The notes under the pieces are model-generated. The model had not been told where the DNA came from, ran no database searches, and saw only the letters and a list, made by a program, of their open reading frames with translations. From NCBI GenBank assembly GCA_013396755.1, contig VWZF01006969.1, positions 181,433 to 245,432 on the forward strand: a stretch of 64,000 nt of DNA, read 5' to 3'. Source of the DNA: Sclerurus mexicanus. Taxonomy: Eukaryota; Chordata; Aves; Passeriformes; Furnariidae. Each line of letters opens with the position of its first letter. Position 1 is the stretch's first letter. Made by a program: the position numbers and the translations under genes. Below, one piece after another: positions 11,443 to 23,200 of this stretch.

Positions 11443-13035
11443 GATGTTGAGCCACATGACTCAAATGGGAAGCATGTCAAAATGGATCTAAGAAAGGATT
11501 TTTTGATTAATAAACTACATCGCTTATTTGCCTTCATGGTAACTTTGTGGAAAATAAGATGCATACCTGAATAAACAGAAGTATTTTGTTGAGGTTTGGT
11601 TTTGCTTGTGTTTTTTTTTAAAAAATTTATTTGTTTGTTTGTTTGGATATTAAGACATAATAATTTATGTGCTTGGAAAAAACTTCAGAGCCTGAGGCTT
11701 CTTACTGGAGGACTACATTGTCCTATTTATCCATCAGGATGGCACCATGGGTAAAATAATAGAAAGTCAATACTGCAAACAACTAAGCATGGAACTATTT
11801 TTTTCTGAGCTGGCACTTTTTTTGGTGGAGAACATCTCTCTGGTCCTGTGATGACCTTTAGTCAACAGAAAGAACAAGTCAGTAGGATGGGTGTGGTTTT
11901 GAAGCCCTGCTGGGAGAGGTGTATTTTCTTCAGTGAGGCCACAAAGGTGCAGTGGCTGCTGCTCTGTGATGTCCTGGTGGACCACAGACTCTGGGTATTG
12001 TGTCACCTCCCTAGGCCATGTCACACGTGGCTGGGGAGCCCTGGGTTGACACACCATCAGTGCAGTCTTCCCATGGCTGCACAAAATCACACCCCCACAA
12101 AAACCCCCAACAAACCACACCCAGGAACAAAACCACTGTCTCTCGTTTGTGTGGAGGCATTTCAATTTGCATTGTGCAACATCATTGTTTAAATGATTAA
12201 TAGAGACCAAGGTCAAGGCTGGGCATATGTTCATATTGAGTTGTGAAATGGGAACTAAAAGCTTTCTGGGAACTCCTCAATCAATGTAAACTGCTTTGAC
12301 TGCCTTAAAACTGATGAGTGGAACTAGTTCTACGTGAAGGCAGAAGAAGGGAGTTTGTATCAGTGTTTATAGCACTACTAGGATCCTGTCAAGAAAACTT
12401 GCACACTTCTGATGGGGATCCATAAGAAATGGTTTCATTGGCAAAAATGTAGGAAAGAGGTTGAAAAATGGTTAGAAGGCTGAAACTTTTACTTACATCT
12501 GGAAACTTGAAAAGTGTGATGGTCTCTAGCTGTAAAAGGAGAAAGTTAATCCTGGCTACAAGTGCCTAAATGAGGAAAGCTGTGCTTACAGTAACTCAGC
12601 CTAGCAGGCAGAGCTGTAGCTTTGGGTGGCAGGCAACTGAGGTTACATGGTGAAAAAATGCATTTTGATAAAGGCCATGGTAATTAACCATTGAATAATC
12701 AGGGCTGTGGTAAAATTCTCTTTCCTTGAACTCTTTAAAAAAATACTCTGATAACTAACCGGTTATCTCATGCATGTGGAAGCTGGGCTGCTCCCGGGTA
12801 ACAAAATGCCTGTTGTGTACATATGGGTAGTGCCTTTGTGCCCAGAGGGTTTTTTAAGGTCTTTAAATTAAAGACATGCCAAAATCTTTGCTGGGTCAAT
12901 ACTAAGAGCTGTGGGTCTCCTCCTCCCTGCCCCAGTTATCTTTTGTGAGTGTTTTGTAAGTTGAGGCCCCACCTCACACAGTACAAGTTTGATTAGCTTC
13001 TTCAATGCTCCCTCTTGTCTCCAGCAGAGCTGAAT
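11443..13035. other. Unique intron DNA, no gene seen
   Basis: Contains a (TTTG)n run at about 11625-11644 and an A/C-rich patch at 12080-12143. The overlapping reading frames on both strands at 11767-12234 have no recognisable domain. Confidence 0.5.
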
Positions 13036-13170
13036 GTCTCTTGTTATTTATTTTATGCATTAAATGCTTACAGTGTGCTTGGGGCTGTACAAGACATAAA
13101 TATAAAGAGAGTCCATGCCCTGTAGGACTTAACTGCGTGGAAGGCAGAGAGGAATAATAGCTTGGGTGTT
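13036..13170 (-). mobile_element. Ancient amniote SINE/LINE 3' end, same family as 11270-11442
   Basis: On the + strand the order is TTATTTATTTTATGC, GGGGCTGTACAAGACATAAA, GAGTCCATGCCCTG and GGACTTAACTG. This is the reverse complement order of the repeat family at 11270-11442 (tail, 'GGCGCTGTACAAACA' segment, 'agacagTCCcTGCCCc' segment). The copy is inverted relative to the other and about 1.6 kb away. Highly diverged. Confidence 0.55.
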
Positions 13171-16100
13171 GGTACTGGTTGTTGTTCGGAAATAATGCAT
13201 TATTGTTTCAGGAGGAGGTTGATGCTCAAGTCCAAGAGCACTGGGCAATGGGCCGAAATGGAGAGGAGGTAACCGAGGTTTAGCAGCAGCTGACATGTTG
13301 GGGACAGGACGTAGGAAGGAACTGAGCAGAAGTCAGAGGATGAAAGGGACATGAAGTGCCATAGAGTGACAAAAATTAAGTTGTGAATTGCCATCAAGGA
13401 CACAGTTATACAGAGGCTGGAAGTGAAGAAGGAGTTGCTTAAACTTGAAACAAGCATGAGAAAACCACAAATTACTAAAATCAGCAAAGAGGAAAAGGCA
13501 AGAGCAAGTGTCTCCTGTTAGAAGATTACCAATCTTTAGTCTTTTTCTCAGAGTAAGTTGTACCAAAAGATCTTAAATAGCCTGTATATGAATGGCATCA
13601 CGAGGTAGTTGGAGGGGGAATAGCCATCAAATATTTATATTTATGATTTCCTTGATGACCTGGAATCTCTGTTGTTTAACTTTATTCCAAGTCCTTCCTC
13701 TCTTCAGGATAATCATGTTTGTACTATAGTAAATCTCTTGCCTTCCATTTATGAATGAACATCATAAACACCACCATCAATTTATTTGGTGGTCATTTCA
13801 GCTGGTGGAAGTATTTCATATCACAAGTCACTCTGATTCCCCATATAATCTGAATCAGTAACACCTTGACTGTTAATTCTTTCATCTCAACCTCAGGATT
13901 ACATGGAGGCTCTGAGTTCGAATTATGTTTAACAGCTTTTGACATTTTGGATGTAAAAGTCATGAATAGTTCTAAATTGTTTCCTGGATGATTTGTGTGT
14001 CTGTACTTTGAGAAGAGAAGAGGAAATCTTTAATGTCATAAAATAGCCCAGGTGTGCAGAAAGCCACAATGACGGGTGTAACAACCTCACTACAAATTCC
14101 ACACGCAGAGTAAAACAACCAAAGAAACACCAAAGAAAGGGGGCTGAAAAGCAGTTCTGCTACTTAAAGTAATGGCATTATTCATAGGAAAGTAGTTTGC
14201 AGTATTTGTAGCTATTTAGAAAATACAAACTTATGTCTTCCCATCCTAATTCCAACGCCCTGTTCAAACAATTTGTTTTATATATTTTCATTATGCAGTT
14301 GAAGGAGAAACTCATTCCTCACATGAAGCAGTGCTTCAAGACTCATGTAACTTGTTTAATCATGATAGTTATTTGATACCGTTATCTAGTAATCACTTTA
14401 TCAAACTCCGATGATCAGCCAGAAGCAGCTTTGGGCAGGATTGTTGAGAACAATAGGGATTGATGAAGACAGAGCTATTTGATATTGCTCACTGAGCTCT
14501 CTGGCTTGCGGGCAGTAAATGCCACTGCTTTTCACATTCGAAATGTAAAAGATATATTCAGTTCAGTATAACACTGTGTTACATCTTCTGAAAAGGGAAA
14601 CACTCTTGCACTCCATAACTCCTTGTTCTCCTCTGAAATGAAAAGTAAAGATATTCTGCACTTATTTCAGTGATGTGATGGTCCCTCTGTAGTTATAACT
14701 GGAACTTGCATTGCATCACAAACCTGTCACACTGGGAAAAGCAGCACATTTTCTATTAGGAATCAGTGACTTTCACTCTCATGCTAAAAATGTCATCTTA
14801 TTTCACATGAACATCAGCTCTGTGAGTTTGAATATAAACTAACATATTCAGCACAAGTATAGGTACAGAAATAGAGTGGGAGGGGGATACAGTAAGATTC
14901 AGAAAAGACTCCCTAAGAGAGATGCAGATTAATTGAGTGAAGGTAGCAGCTTATCTATGCTCTTCGAGAGTCCTGAGGATCACAAGCAGGGATTTCACTT
15001 AGCTCTCAATGTGCTTGATGCTGCCAGACCAGACATTCAGGCTTCTCAGAATTTAGGAGCAAACTTCCAGTCTGGGTGCAAACTGGACACACTTGGGTAA
15101 CACTAGAGGTGCTACTCTTGTATGCAGAGAAGTAGATTTTTGATCCTTAACGTGGATGTTTGCAGCTGAAATGCTTCCATTAAGAGTCCTTTGAGGGAAG
15201 CATGTATGCAGTAACTGAAAATAGCAATGTATTGTTTACCAATGGCCTGAAAGGTTTTGAAATAATTCTGTTTCAGCCTGCTCTTTGATGCAGCCTGCCA
15301 GTAAATGTTCGTGACCCTCGGAGCTGATCAATGGCCAGGTGAGCGTGGAGCCTTGGGAGTGCTTCATAAACAGAAGATGTCAGTGCTCCCCCGGTGGTCC
15401 TGCTGCAGGAGGGGCTAAGGTCCATGTGCCCTCTGCTGACTTGAAAGCCCCTTCCTCGGGAAGGCTTGGATTTTCCAGCAGCTTGCATCCAACCCTGATC
15501 CCGGGTGGGAACCAGACTGGCATTGCTCACAGTATGGAAGAATTGAGTACAGGGAACAAGTACAGGGAAACTGCACCCATCATCTGGCTGCCTAATGGAA
15601 ATAGGGGCCATTAAAACCATCTCTCTGTTTCTCTGTTTGGAAAGCAAATTGGTTTTGATATTCAAAGTATTCTTGCACTCTTAAAATCATTGCACACCAA
15701 TGGAAGAGAAGCCTGCTTATGGCAGTCAGGTCCCAAACAGAGGATGCAAATCGTGTGATCTCCAGCATTGCCAGTAGTGCACAGTGAGTAATTGCAACAA
15801 ATTCAACAAAAGCAGAGGAAATTATCATTAAGCATCTGTTCAGACACCTGTTTGACCTTTTGAGGAATTTTCATTTCATGTCAATAGGTGAAAAAGATGG
15901 ATTGTGATAAAGTCCCCATCATGAATGTTAGATATTTGTTTTCTCTTTTCTGGCATGTCACAGACATACTGCATAACATTGAACCAGCCACAGACCCATC
16001 CTGTGCATCAGTTTCCATGTTGTCAGCTCCTGCTTGTTAGCAGAATTAGCTTATTAACAGTTCTGTGATACTGAGATGATGCGGTGGCATAACCTACAAA

Positions 16101-16904
16101 ATTAAAAAAGGTAAATACAAAAAGTGCAAGCGCCCGCCTTATATTTGCAACTTCTTGCTTGTAGATTCTTTCCTGTCTTGGAGAATCAAACAGCTTTGTT
16201 GAGGGTTTTTTTTGTGTATTATAAGCTTCAGTGAATAACATATACTTAACAAAATTACACACTGCTTTTGTTGTGAGCAGCACCCCAGTTCCTTTTCACT
16301 CCAGACAAGAAGAACACCATCACCAAGAAAATCGCCGACCTCCATTTCCACCTCACTTTTATTTGGCAGCAAACAGTCAAGTTTGTCATTGGCTTCCTCT
16401 GGTATTGTTCGGCTCATGCGGTATGAGATCACATTAAAAAAGATTGTTGCAATTTGTCTCATCTTGTGGTGAAAACACATGCTGTCCCCACACACTCAAG
16501 CCATACTTTAAGTGTGAATGATTGAGTGGACCTAAGGAATGCTGAGTAAATATGTTGCTGCAATTAGGGCTTGAGAAAAAAAAAAAGGTGTATCCAGTAT
16601 TTTCCATTCCTTTATCATTTGTGTATAAAAGGTATACGTGATCTTTCCCCTGTACTCACATTTAGCAGATAAAATAGCCTGGAAAACGTTACCATATTGA
16701 GAGCCACTTTCTGAACTGGTTTACCTGCTGCCTGTAAAACAAAAGAGAATCTGGCCCTGTAAATATTAAGACTGTCATTTTTTAAAGCAAACTACTGAAA
16801 CTCATTTTTCTTTGTATTTTGTGCTCAAAGCAGAGATGTCTCAAACATATTATTCTGGAAAAGGGTGCTGCAAGATAGGAATCTCTTCTCTATGTCATAC
16901 AGTG
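13171..16904. other. Unique intron DNA, no gene seen
   Basis: No exon or transposon recognised. The region near 15300-15620 is somewhat GC-richer with chance reading frames on both strands. A poly-A run is at 16577-16587. Confidence 0.5.
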
Positions 16905-17060
16905 GTTTGATTTTGCATTTAAATAACATCTTTCACCCAAGATCTTGCAAGTTTTTAAAGCTATTAATTTAGCCTCACAACAGACCTGTAAAGAAGTTAC
17001 AAATGAACAGTAGATAACAGTAGATGTAATAGTAGATAACTTAATAATAGGTTTATCTTT
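16905..17060 (-). mobile_element. Ancient MIR-type SINE relic
   Basis: The + strand shows AACATCTTTCACCCAAGATC, then AAGCTATTAATTTAGCCTCA and CAACAGACCTGTAAAGAAG, in the order and spacing of the widespread amniote relic 'cTTTCAtCCAAGGATCtcaaagcacTTtacaaacATTAATTaAgCCTCACAaCacCCCTGTgA'. That relic is normally followed by the 'cccattttacagatggg' segment, here replaced by short ATAGTAGATAAC repeats (17012-17045). Orientation follows the usual MIR direction. Confidence 0.5.
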
Positions 17061-17883
17061 CTTCTGTGGTCACGGAGACCAACACAAAGCCCTGTTTTAT
17101 TTTCTGTATGAATATTAGTTTGTGATGCTTGTGATTTTTGAATGGCAAACTAAGAGACCTTGGGTTTCATTTTCAGAGAAAGTGAACATCTGAAATTGTT
17201 CTTCATTTCAGCTAAAATTCTGAGTGCTTAGAAAGAAAATCAAGTGTGTATAGCCTCAAATTAGTTTCCCATAAACAGGGACTCTGTGGTCAATGAACTA
17301 CTTCAGAAAACATTACCTGAGGTATTTTGTCTCATGTTGCACAGTTCATGTCTAGCCACGTAGATATGGATAGACCCAAGCTCCTCTGTCTTTGCTTTCA
17401 GATGACCAGGTATGAGGTAGCCAAGTGTGGAGGCAGAATGCATAAAGTTAATGGCCCACAGAGGATTGGTTGAATTTCCAGTCTTCTGATGGAAATATAA
17501 TAAAGGGCACTTTTTCTTCTTACATGGCTTCAAAGGTGACTCCAAGCTGTATATTTTTGACCCTACTCTATGCTCAGACTTTCTGTTTTAAATGCCATTA
17601 ATGTAACTCCTTGTTGGTGTGCAGAAAACAGACATTAAAATCAAGCTATTTAAGCAGCTGCAACACCAGTAACTGATGCTTTAATTGCTGAACAGCAACA
17701 GAAGAATGCAGTCCTTGTCTTGTTGCTCCAGTGCTTTGGGAAGAGCTTTTTGAAAATATGTTGCTCTCTGGCAGTGAGAAGCACAGCCAGTGTGCTGGCT
17801 GCACTGACATGGTAATGGTGGAGAGCGTTGCTCTTCACACTCACCCTTGAGTACTTTACACTGAACTCAACAGCAGTAACCAA
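17061..17883. other. Unique intron DNA, no gene seen
   Basis: No exon or repeat recognised up to the start of CR1 homology. Confidence 0.5.
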
Positions 17884-18462
17884 CCTGGGGGATCAAGGGA
17901 AGCCAACTGATGGGATCTTTCAGGATTTCAGTAAAGCCTTTGATCCTGTCTCTCCCAGGATCCTTCTGGACAAACTGTCCAGCCCACAGCTGGATAAACA
18001 CATCCTGTGGTGGGTGAGCAATTGGCTCACAGGTCGGGCACAGAGGGTGACAGTGACTGGGGTGACATCAGACTGGGGACCTGTCACTAGTGGGTTCCAC
18101 GGGGCTCCATCCTGGGCCCTGTGCTCTTCAACAGCTTCATAAGTGACTTGGATGCAGCACTGGAAGGGACACTGAGCAAGTTTGATGATGACCCAAAACA
18201 GGGAGGAGCTGCTGAGTCCCTCGAGGGCAGGGAGGCCCTGAGAGAGACCTGGGCAAAACCACATGAAGTTCAACAGGGAAAGTGCCAGATTCTGCCTCTG
18301 CGTTGGGGCAGCCTGGGATGTACAGAGAGACTGGGAATGNAGGAGGGTTTGGGTGATGCTCTCAGGGACAGGGTGTGACTCTTGGGGATGGTTGTGGGCA
18401 GGGCCAGGAGTTGATCCTTTTGGGTCCCTTCTAAGTCAGCAGATTCTGCGATTCTGTGATTT
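17884..18462 (+). mobile_element. CR1 LINE, truncated, reverse-transcriptase part of ORF2 and 3' end
   Basis: Translation of 17905-18090 gives DGIFQDFSKAFDPVSPRILL and then WWVSNWLTGRAQRVTVTGV, the CR1 reverse-transcriptase core. A one-base deletion at about 18091-18095 shifts the frame, and the next frame gives LFNSFISDLDAALEGTLSKF followed by DDD at 18184-18192. The catalytic box, usually FADD in CR1, therefore reads FDDD. After a single N at 18340 the sequence jumps to the CR1 3' UTR and the terminal ATTCTGCGATTCTGTGATTT (18443-18462), so much of the ORF2 tail is deleted or hidden by the N. It is 5'-truncated and cannot make protein. Its age is intermediate: similarity is far higher than in the 8.8-10.3 kb copies. 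Confidence 0.92.
18340..18340. other. Single N (assembly gap or ambiguous base)
   Basis: One N inside the CR1 copy, at the point where ORF2-like sequence jumps to 3' UTR-like sequence. It may mark a collapsed gap of unknown size. Confidence 0.7.
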
Positions 18463-19754
18463 GTTGACTGGGTTCAGGATCAAGTCCTACTATCTAACAA
18501 ATATGTATGTTATTGCACAGTAAAATCTACTGTAGATTCATTTCCAGGGTACCATCAGTCAGCAGGACCAAAAACTATTTTAAAAATGCCAAGGGTAAGT
18601 TGGTGATTAATGAGGAATTTATTTTATTTTGCAGTGTCTCTTATTTAACTGGATGCCTCTGGAGACATGCCTTAAACAGCAAGGCACTGCCTTAGACTAG
18701 TATGGTAGATTTTCATCTCACGTTGACTCCATTAAAGTAAGCTTCTATAAACAGACATCAATTACAACCAGTTTAAAGGGTTTTAAAATGTAATCCAGCA
18801 GTGCTGCTTAACTAAATGAATCCTGAGAACTGATCTCCAGTGAATTAATAAAGCAGTGTGTGGAGAGCTCACTATGAATCTGAGTTAATGACTGGAGAAG
18901 ATCAAATTAATTACAACTGTCTCTGAGGACCTGCAGGGAAGAAGTCCCTCACATCAGCTAAGGTTTGATTAACTCTTCGGGTACCAAAGAGAGATTTTCT
19001 ACAAATCTTTTTTTAAGTAATTGGTGGAAAGACAGTGGAGTGTGTCAGCCTGGCATTTCGCAGGTGACATGAGACCACTGTCAGAAGTGGTAGTGCTGAA
19101 TTTTACTGTAAATCACACATTTGTTTTCGCCTCTCTGTTTAATTGAGGAATTTAAATCAAATATTAATGCCAATATCATACTAAGATAATACCAAAGTCA
19201 CCACATGGCATTTTCTGTGCATGCTGCTATAGAGACCATTGGAATGATAGGTTCCCATTCTGAATAGTCATACAAGACTAAGCCACTGAGTTTCCTCTGA
19301 GTTTTTGCACTATTATTTATTGTTATTGTTATTACTATTAGGACAATTTTGTTTGATCTCATAGTGTCAGAGAAGGTGTGATTACTGAATTAATTAATTA
19401 GCAACATAAGAAGATACAACTTCTGGTTTAAAGCAAGGCTGTGCTAATGCACTTATGAGGCCAGGAAGGCACACTGGTCTGTGGCAAATGAACTCATCCA
19501 GTTCTGAGAAAGTAGATATGTAGGTTACCAAAAACTCCAAGTTATAACTGGTAGCAATTGGCCATCTCAGAAGAAATGTATATGGGCATTGATCTACACT
19601 TTCATCTTCTCAGAGACAAACTCCTTCTTGGACTTTCACTTCTTGCCCCCAGCAAGCATTTAATTTTATAGAACTGTCAAGTCAGCATTCTGTGTGAGGG
19701 GCAGACCAACACAAAGTGTCACCAGAGCTGACCAGAACATGCTGATATGGGATG
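18463..19754. other. Unique intron DNA between two CR1 copies, no gene seen
   Basis: The block at about 18780-19180 has several TTAATTA/ATTAAT-type motifs (for example 18905-18912) and no repeat structure, and is a candidate conserved element by composition only. Confidence 0.5.
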
Positions 19755-20200
19755 TCCTCTAGAATCACACCATAGGTAATGTTGGAAGGGACCATCATGG
19801 GGCATCAGGTCCAAGCTCCCTGCTCACCCAGGCGCAGGACTGTATCCAGATGGTTCTCGAGTATCTCCAGTGAGGGAGACTCCACAGCCTCTCCGGGCAA
19901 TCTGTTCCAGTGCACTGTTCCCAGCACAGTAAAGAAGTTCTTCTTCATGTTCAGGTGGAATTTCCTGTGCATCAGTTTCTGCCCTTTCCTTCTTGTCCTA
20001 GTGCTTGGCAGCACAGAGAAGAGCTTGGTCTATCCTCTTGTCTCCCTCCCTTCAGATACTTGTAGACATTTTATAGGGGCCCTTCTCAGTTATCTCTTCT
20101 CACAACTGAATAAGCCCAACCCTTTCAGCCTGTCCTTGTAAGAGAGATGCTCCAGTCCTCTAATCATCTTTCTTGCCCTCTGCTGAATCCAACCTCATGG
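19755..20200 (-). mobile_element. CR1 LINE 3' fragment
   Basis: The + strand begins AGAATCACACCATAGGTAAT and GTTGGAAGGGACCATCATGG, then GACTCCACAGCCTCTCCGGG, CAATCTGTTCCAGTGC, ACAGTAAAGAAGTTCTTCTT, CTTGTCCTAGTGCTTGG, CCTCCCTTCAGATACTTGTA, and GAGAGATGCTCCAGTCCTCT up to GCCCTCTGCTGAATCC. This is the reverse complement of the CR1 3' region (end of ORF2 plus 3' UTR), easily recognised along its full 440 bp. It is 5'-truncated near 20200. The frames are interrupted. Confidence 0.93.
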
Positions 20201-23200
20201 CAAACTTCTCTTAGGTTTCTCTGCAGAGGCTGAGTAGGTATGTACAACTGGAAAAATGTCTTTTCCCCTTAGAAATGCACATGTATTTGCACGAGGAAGC
20301 ATAAAGATGTGTCTCCAGCCTACGAACCACATTAGCTGCAACCAGCTGCTGCAGATTTAAATTCATTCTCTCTCCATGCTTTTGAATTACTCAAAGCTTT
20401 AAGGAGTATACTCCTTGCTTTTATATTCAGCAAGTGTTCAGTTCTTGGGGTTTTTTCCTCACAAAACTGCAACAATAAAATCCTGCAATGCATTTCTCTT
20501 TACAGTACATTAGGAGGGTAATGGGGGTGCTGTCAAGCAGGAGAGCAAGGAAGGCTAAAGAACAGATAATTATCAGGAGCCCATAGTGAAGAAGATATCT
20601 TCACTAAGAAGGGAAGGTGCTAAACTGCTCTGAAACTGTTAGGCAGCATTTATAGTAGGAATAAGCAATATAGGCAGTTCTTTCTGCCTCATCCAATAAC
20701 TGAAGCTGCTCCAAAAGGAGTTTAGAGAAAAAGAAGTGATGTGCTGGGTTTTAGCAGTTTCCAAAGCACTGCATAAGCATGGCAAAGTAGTATATGATAA
20801 CATGATGCTTACTCTGAAAGCAGTGGGAAAACCTCCTTCCTATGAAGTGAATACAGTGATTAAGCAAAGATAACTCAAAAATAGCCTCAACACCCTCATT
20901 TTCACATGCTGACATCAATATTCTTCCCTCTCTACTCAAGTCCTTCCACAAAATCTATATAGCAAATAGAAAATCGCTAACATTAGGTTTTGGAGATGTT
21001 TCTGCTCTAACATGTTCCTTGTATTGCATTTAGTCATTCTATACAAATATCATATACTTTCTTATCCAGATAATACACTTTACAATCTGGTTTGTTTTAT
21101 AATTTCATATGTTTAAAACTATAGAGCCAATTTTTTGTCCAAAATGTTATTTTTCATCCAGCAGACTCTGGAGTTAAGCTGCCATATTTTTTCCAGAAAA
21201 ATGAAAAATCATGAATTCAGAAAAATGTAAAAACACTGTTTTACAGAGATTTTTTTTTTTAATGGCCTTTATTACTTACAAGCTGCTTTATTTCTTGTTT
21301 TTATATACATAGAATTCAGCTTACCTCATGGAATCTTTTAGTGAAAACAAAAGACCTCACTATTTGCTTGGGGTTTGTTTCAAATTAAACCTCTTTCCCT
21401 GCATCTCTTCTCATTTTCGAAAACTTCTTAAGAGCTCCTTTTGTTTGGTCACTGGAACTCAATACATTGCTCCAGTGCCTGTCTCATCTGTGGCCTCAAC
21501 ACAGCAATAACATCACTCTTGTCCTCTTGTGCGTGGTGTTTCTGCTTCCTGCCGTTCTTGGGGAAGCAGCTGTGCTCTGGAAGTTCTGTAATGCATCAAA
21601 ATAAGCAGCTTTAGCCTGCAAGATGCAGTTCTTCTTTTGGGGCTATATCCTCTTACCTTGTCCACTGGTGTATCATTGTACATTTTGTACTGTGTTAAAA
21701 TGGATTTAAACCCGGCTTACCAGGTGAGTCAGGTTACCCGTTATGACTGCCCAGTTCCTCCCAGTATTTGCCATTTTGCTGTCGTGATTGTATGTTTTCT
21801 TGTTGGATAACAGTATTAATTACGAGAGGAAATGAGAACCCTTTTGGCATGGCAGTGGTCGTGTTCTCCTGTGTCTGCGTTTGATCCATGCAGAGACTGT
21901 TAAAAAATGCCCCTTTCAGAGGATTATGCCCAAGTGTCAAGCTGTCAGTTAGCTGGTTCTTAATCCATTTGACATGTACTATATTGTTATGGTATATGCC
22001 TGATTTTCTAAAAAGGAAGTCTGAGGAGTTCATGTCATCACAATTTCTTTGTACAACGAACTTGTAGCTCTCTTGACTGTAGTCAGGCTTGTCCATCTGA
22101 GCCTGTTTTTCATAAAGCCACATTCATTGGTGCTATTTGTTTTCCTGGTTCTTAATTAAGAGAAGCCAATACCATCTTTTTCATTACTTTTCTTGGGATT
22201 GAACTCTGTTTAGCATCTTATTTACAGAGCAATTCTGTCTTTTCTGCTTAATTTAAAGAATTTTAACCACATTTATCTAATAATGGGCCTGGCACATTAC
22301 TGGATTTTTCCTTACTCCTACCATACCTTTAAAATAATGTTATTGTTTCTGCTCTTGGGCCTGTCATAAATTTTCCTGGATTTATGACATTATGACATTT
22401 ATGACATTAATTCTTTACAAAATAAACCTTTATTCTAGACCAACTGTTTTATTTTTTCTGAATTGATAATGTTTGTGGGTTTTTTCTTGTTCCTCTCTTT
22501 GATTTTGTATTAAACAGGGGCAATAGTTTAGTCAGAACTATCTTATTTTCTTAATTGTGCCTCTTTGCTATCAAAGGGTGATTTTCCTCATATTTTTCCT
22601 ATATGCTTTTCTCTCTTAGTCGGGTTTTGTTCAAATTGTTTGATTTCAATAATTTTTCTCTTGAATCCTCAGATGTAGATGTCAGTAAGAGTCCAGTTCT
22701 TTATATGCCATCAGGAACCTGATGAACTAAACTGGTGGGTGATCTCTGGTCCCTGATCACTCACCAGATGTTTAGATGTTAATTCTTCTTCACCTGTTAT
22801 TGCAGTTACTGCTTTCTGTATGCAACACATTTTTAATTTTAAAGAATTGTTTGCATTTTTTAGAAACTGTGATTGGTTGGTTGTTGGGGTTTTCTTTCAC
22901 TAGTTAACGATAGGAATTTATCACATAACTTGTCACTTTTTCCATCTATCCCCTCCCTCCCTTCATATGTTGAATGACCAAAGCATCCTGCCATGATTGG
23001 TTGGTTTATAGCAGACTCCTGCCAGGGCTCTTATAATGAGCAAATAATCCACCCTGCATGGAAATTAAAGATACAGGGAAATTGTAACTGAAGTTAACCA
23101 CTTCCTGGTGCATTTTAATGTTTATGTTGCATCACTTGATGTAATTCAGCACTTCCTGATGTTTGATTGTGATTCAGGATCCAGTATCCCCTAACTAGGG

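Noticed and set aside
11767..12234. 155-codon minus-strand reading frame
   Set aside because: Overlaps a 114-codon + strand frame in A/C-rich DNA; no domain or homology recognised.
17828..18523. Host gene encoded by the overlapping + strand frames
   Set aside because: Translations are CR1 reverse transcriptase with a frameshift, a truncated 5' end and a CR1 3' terminus.
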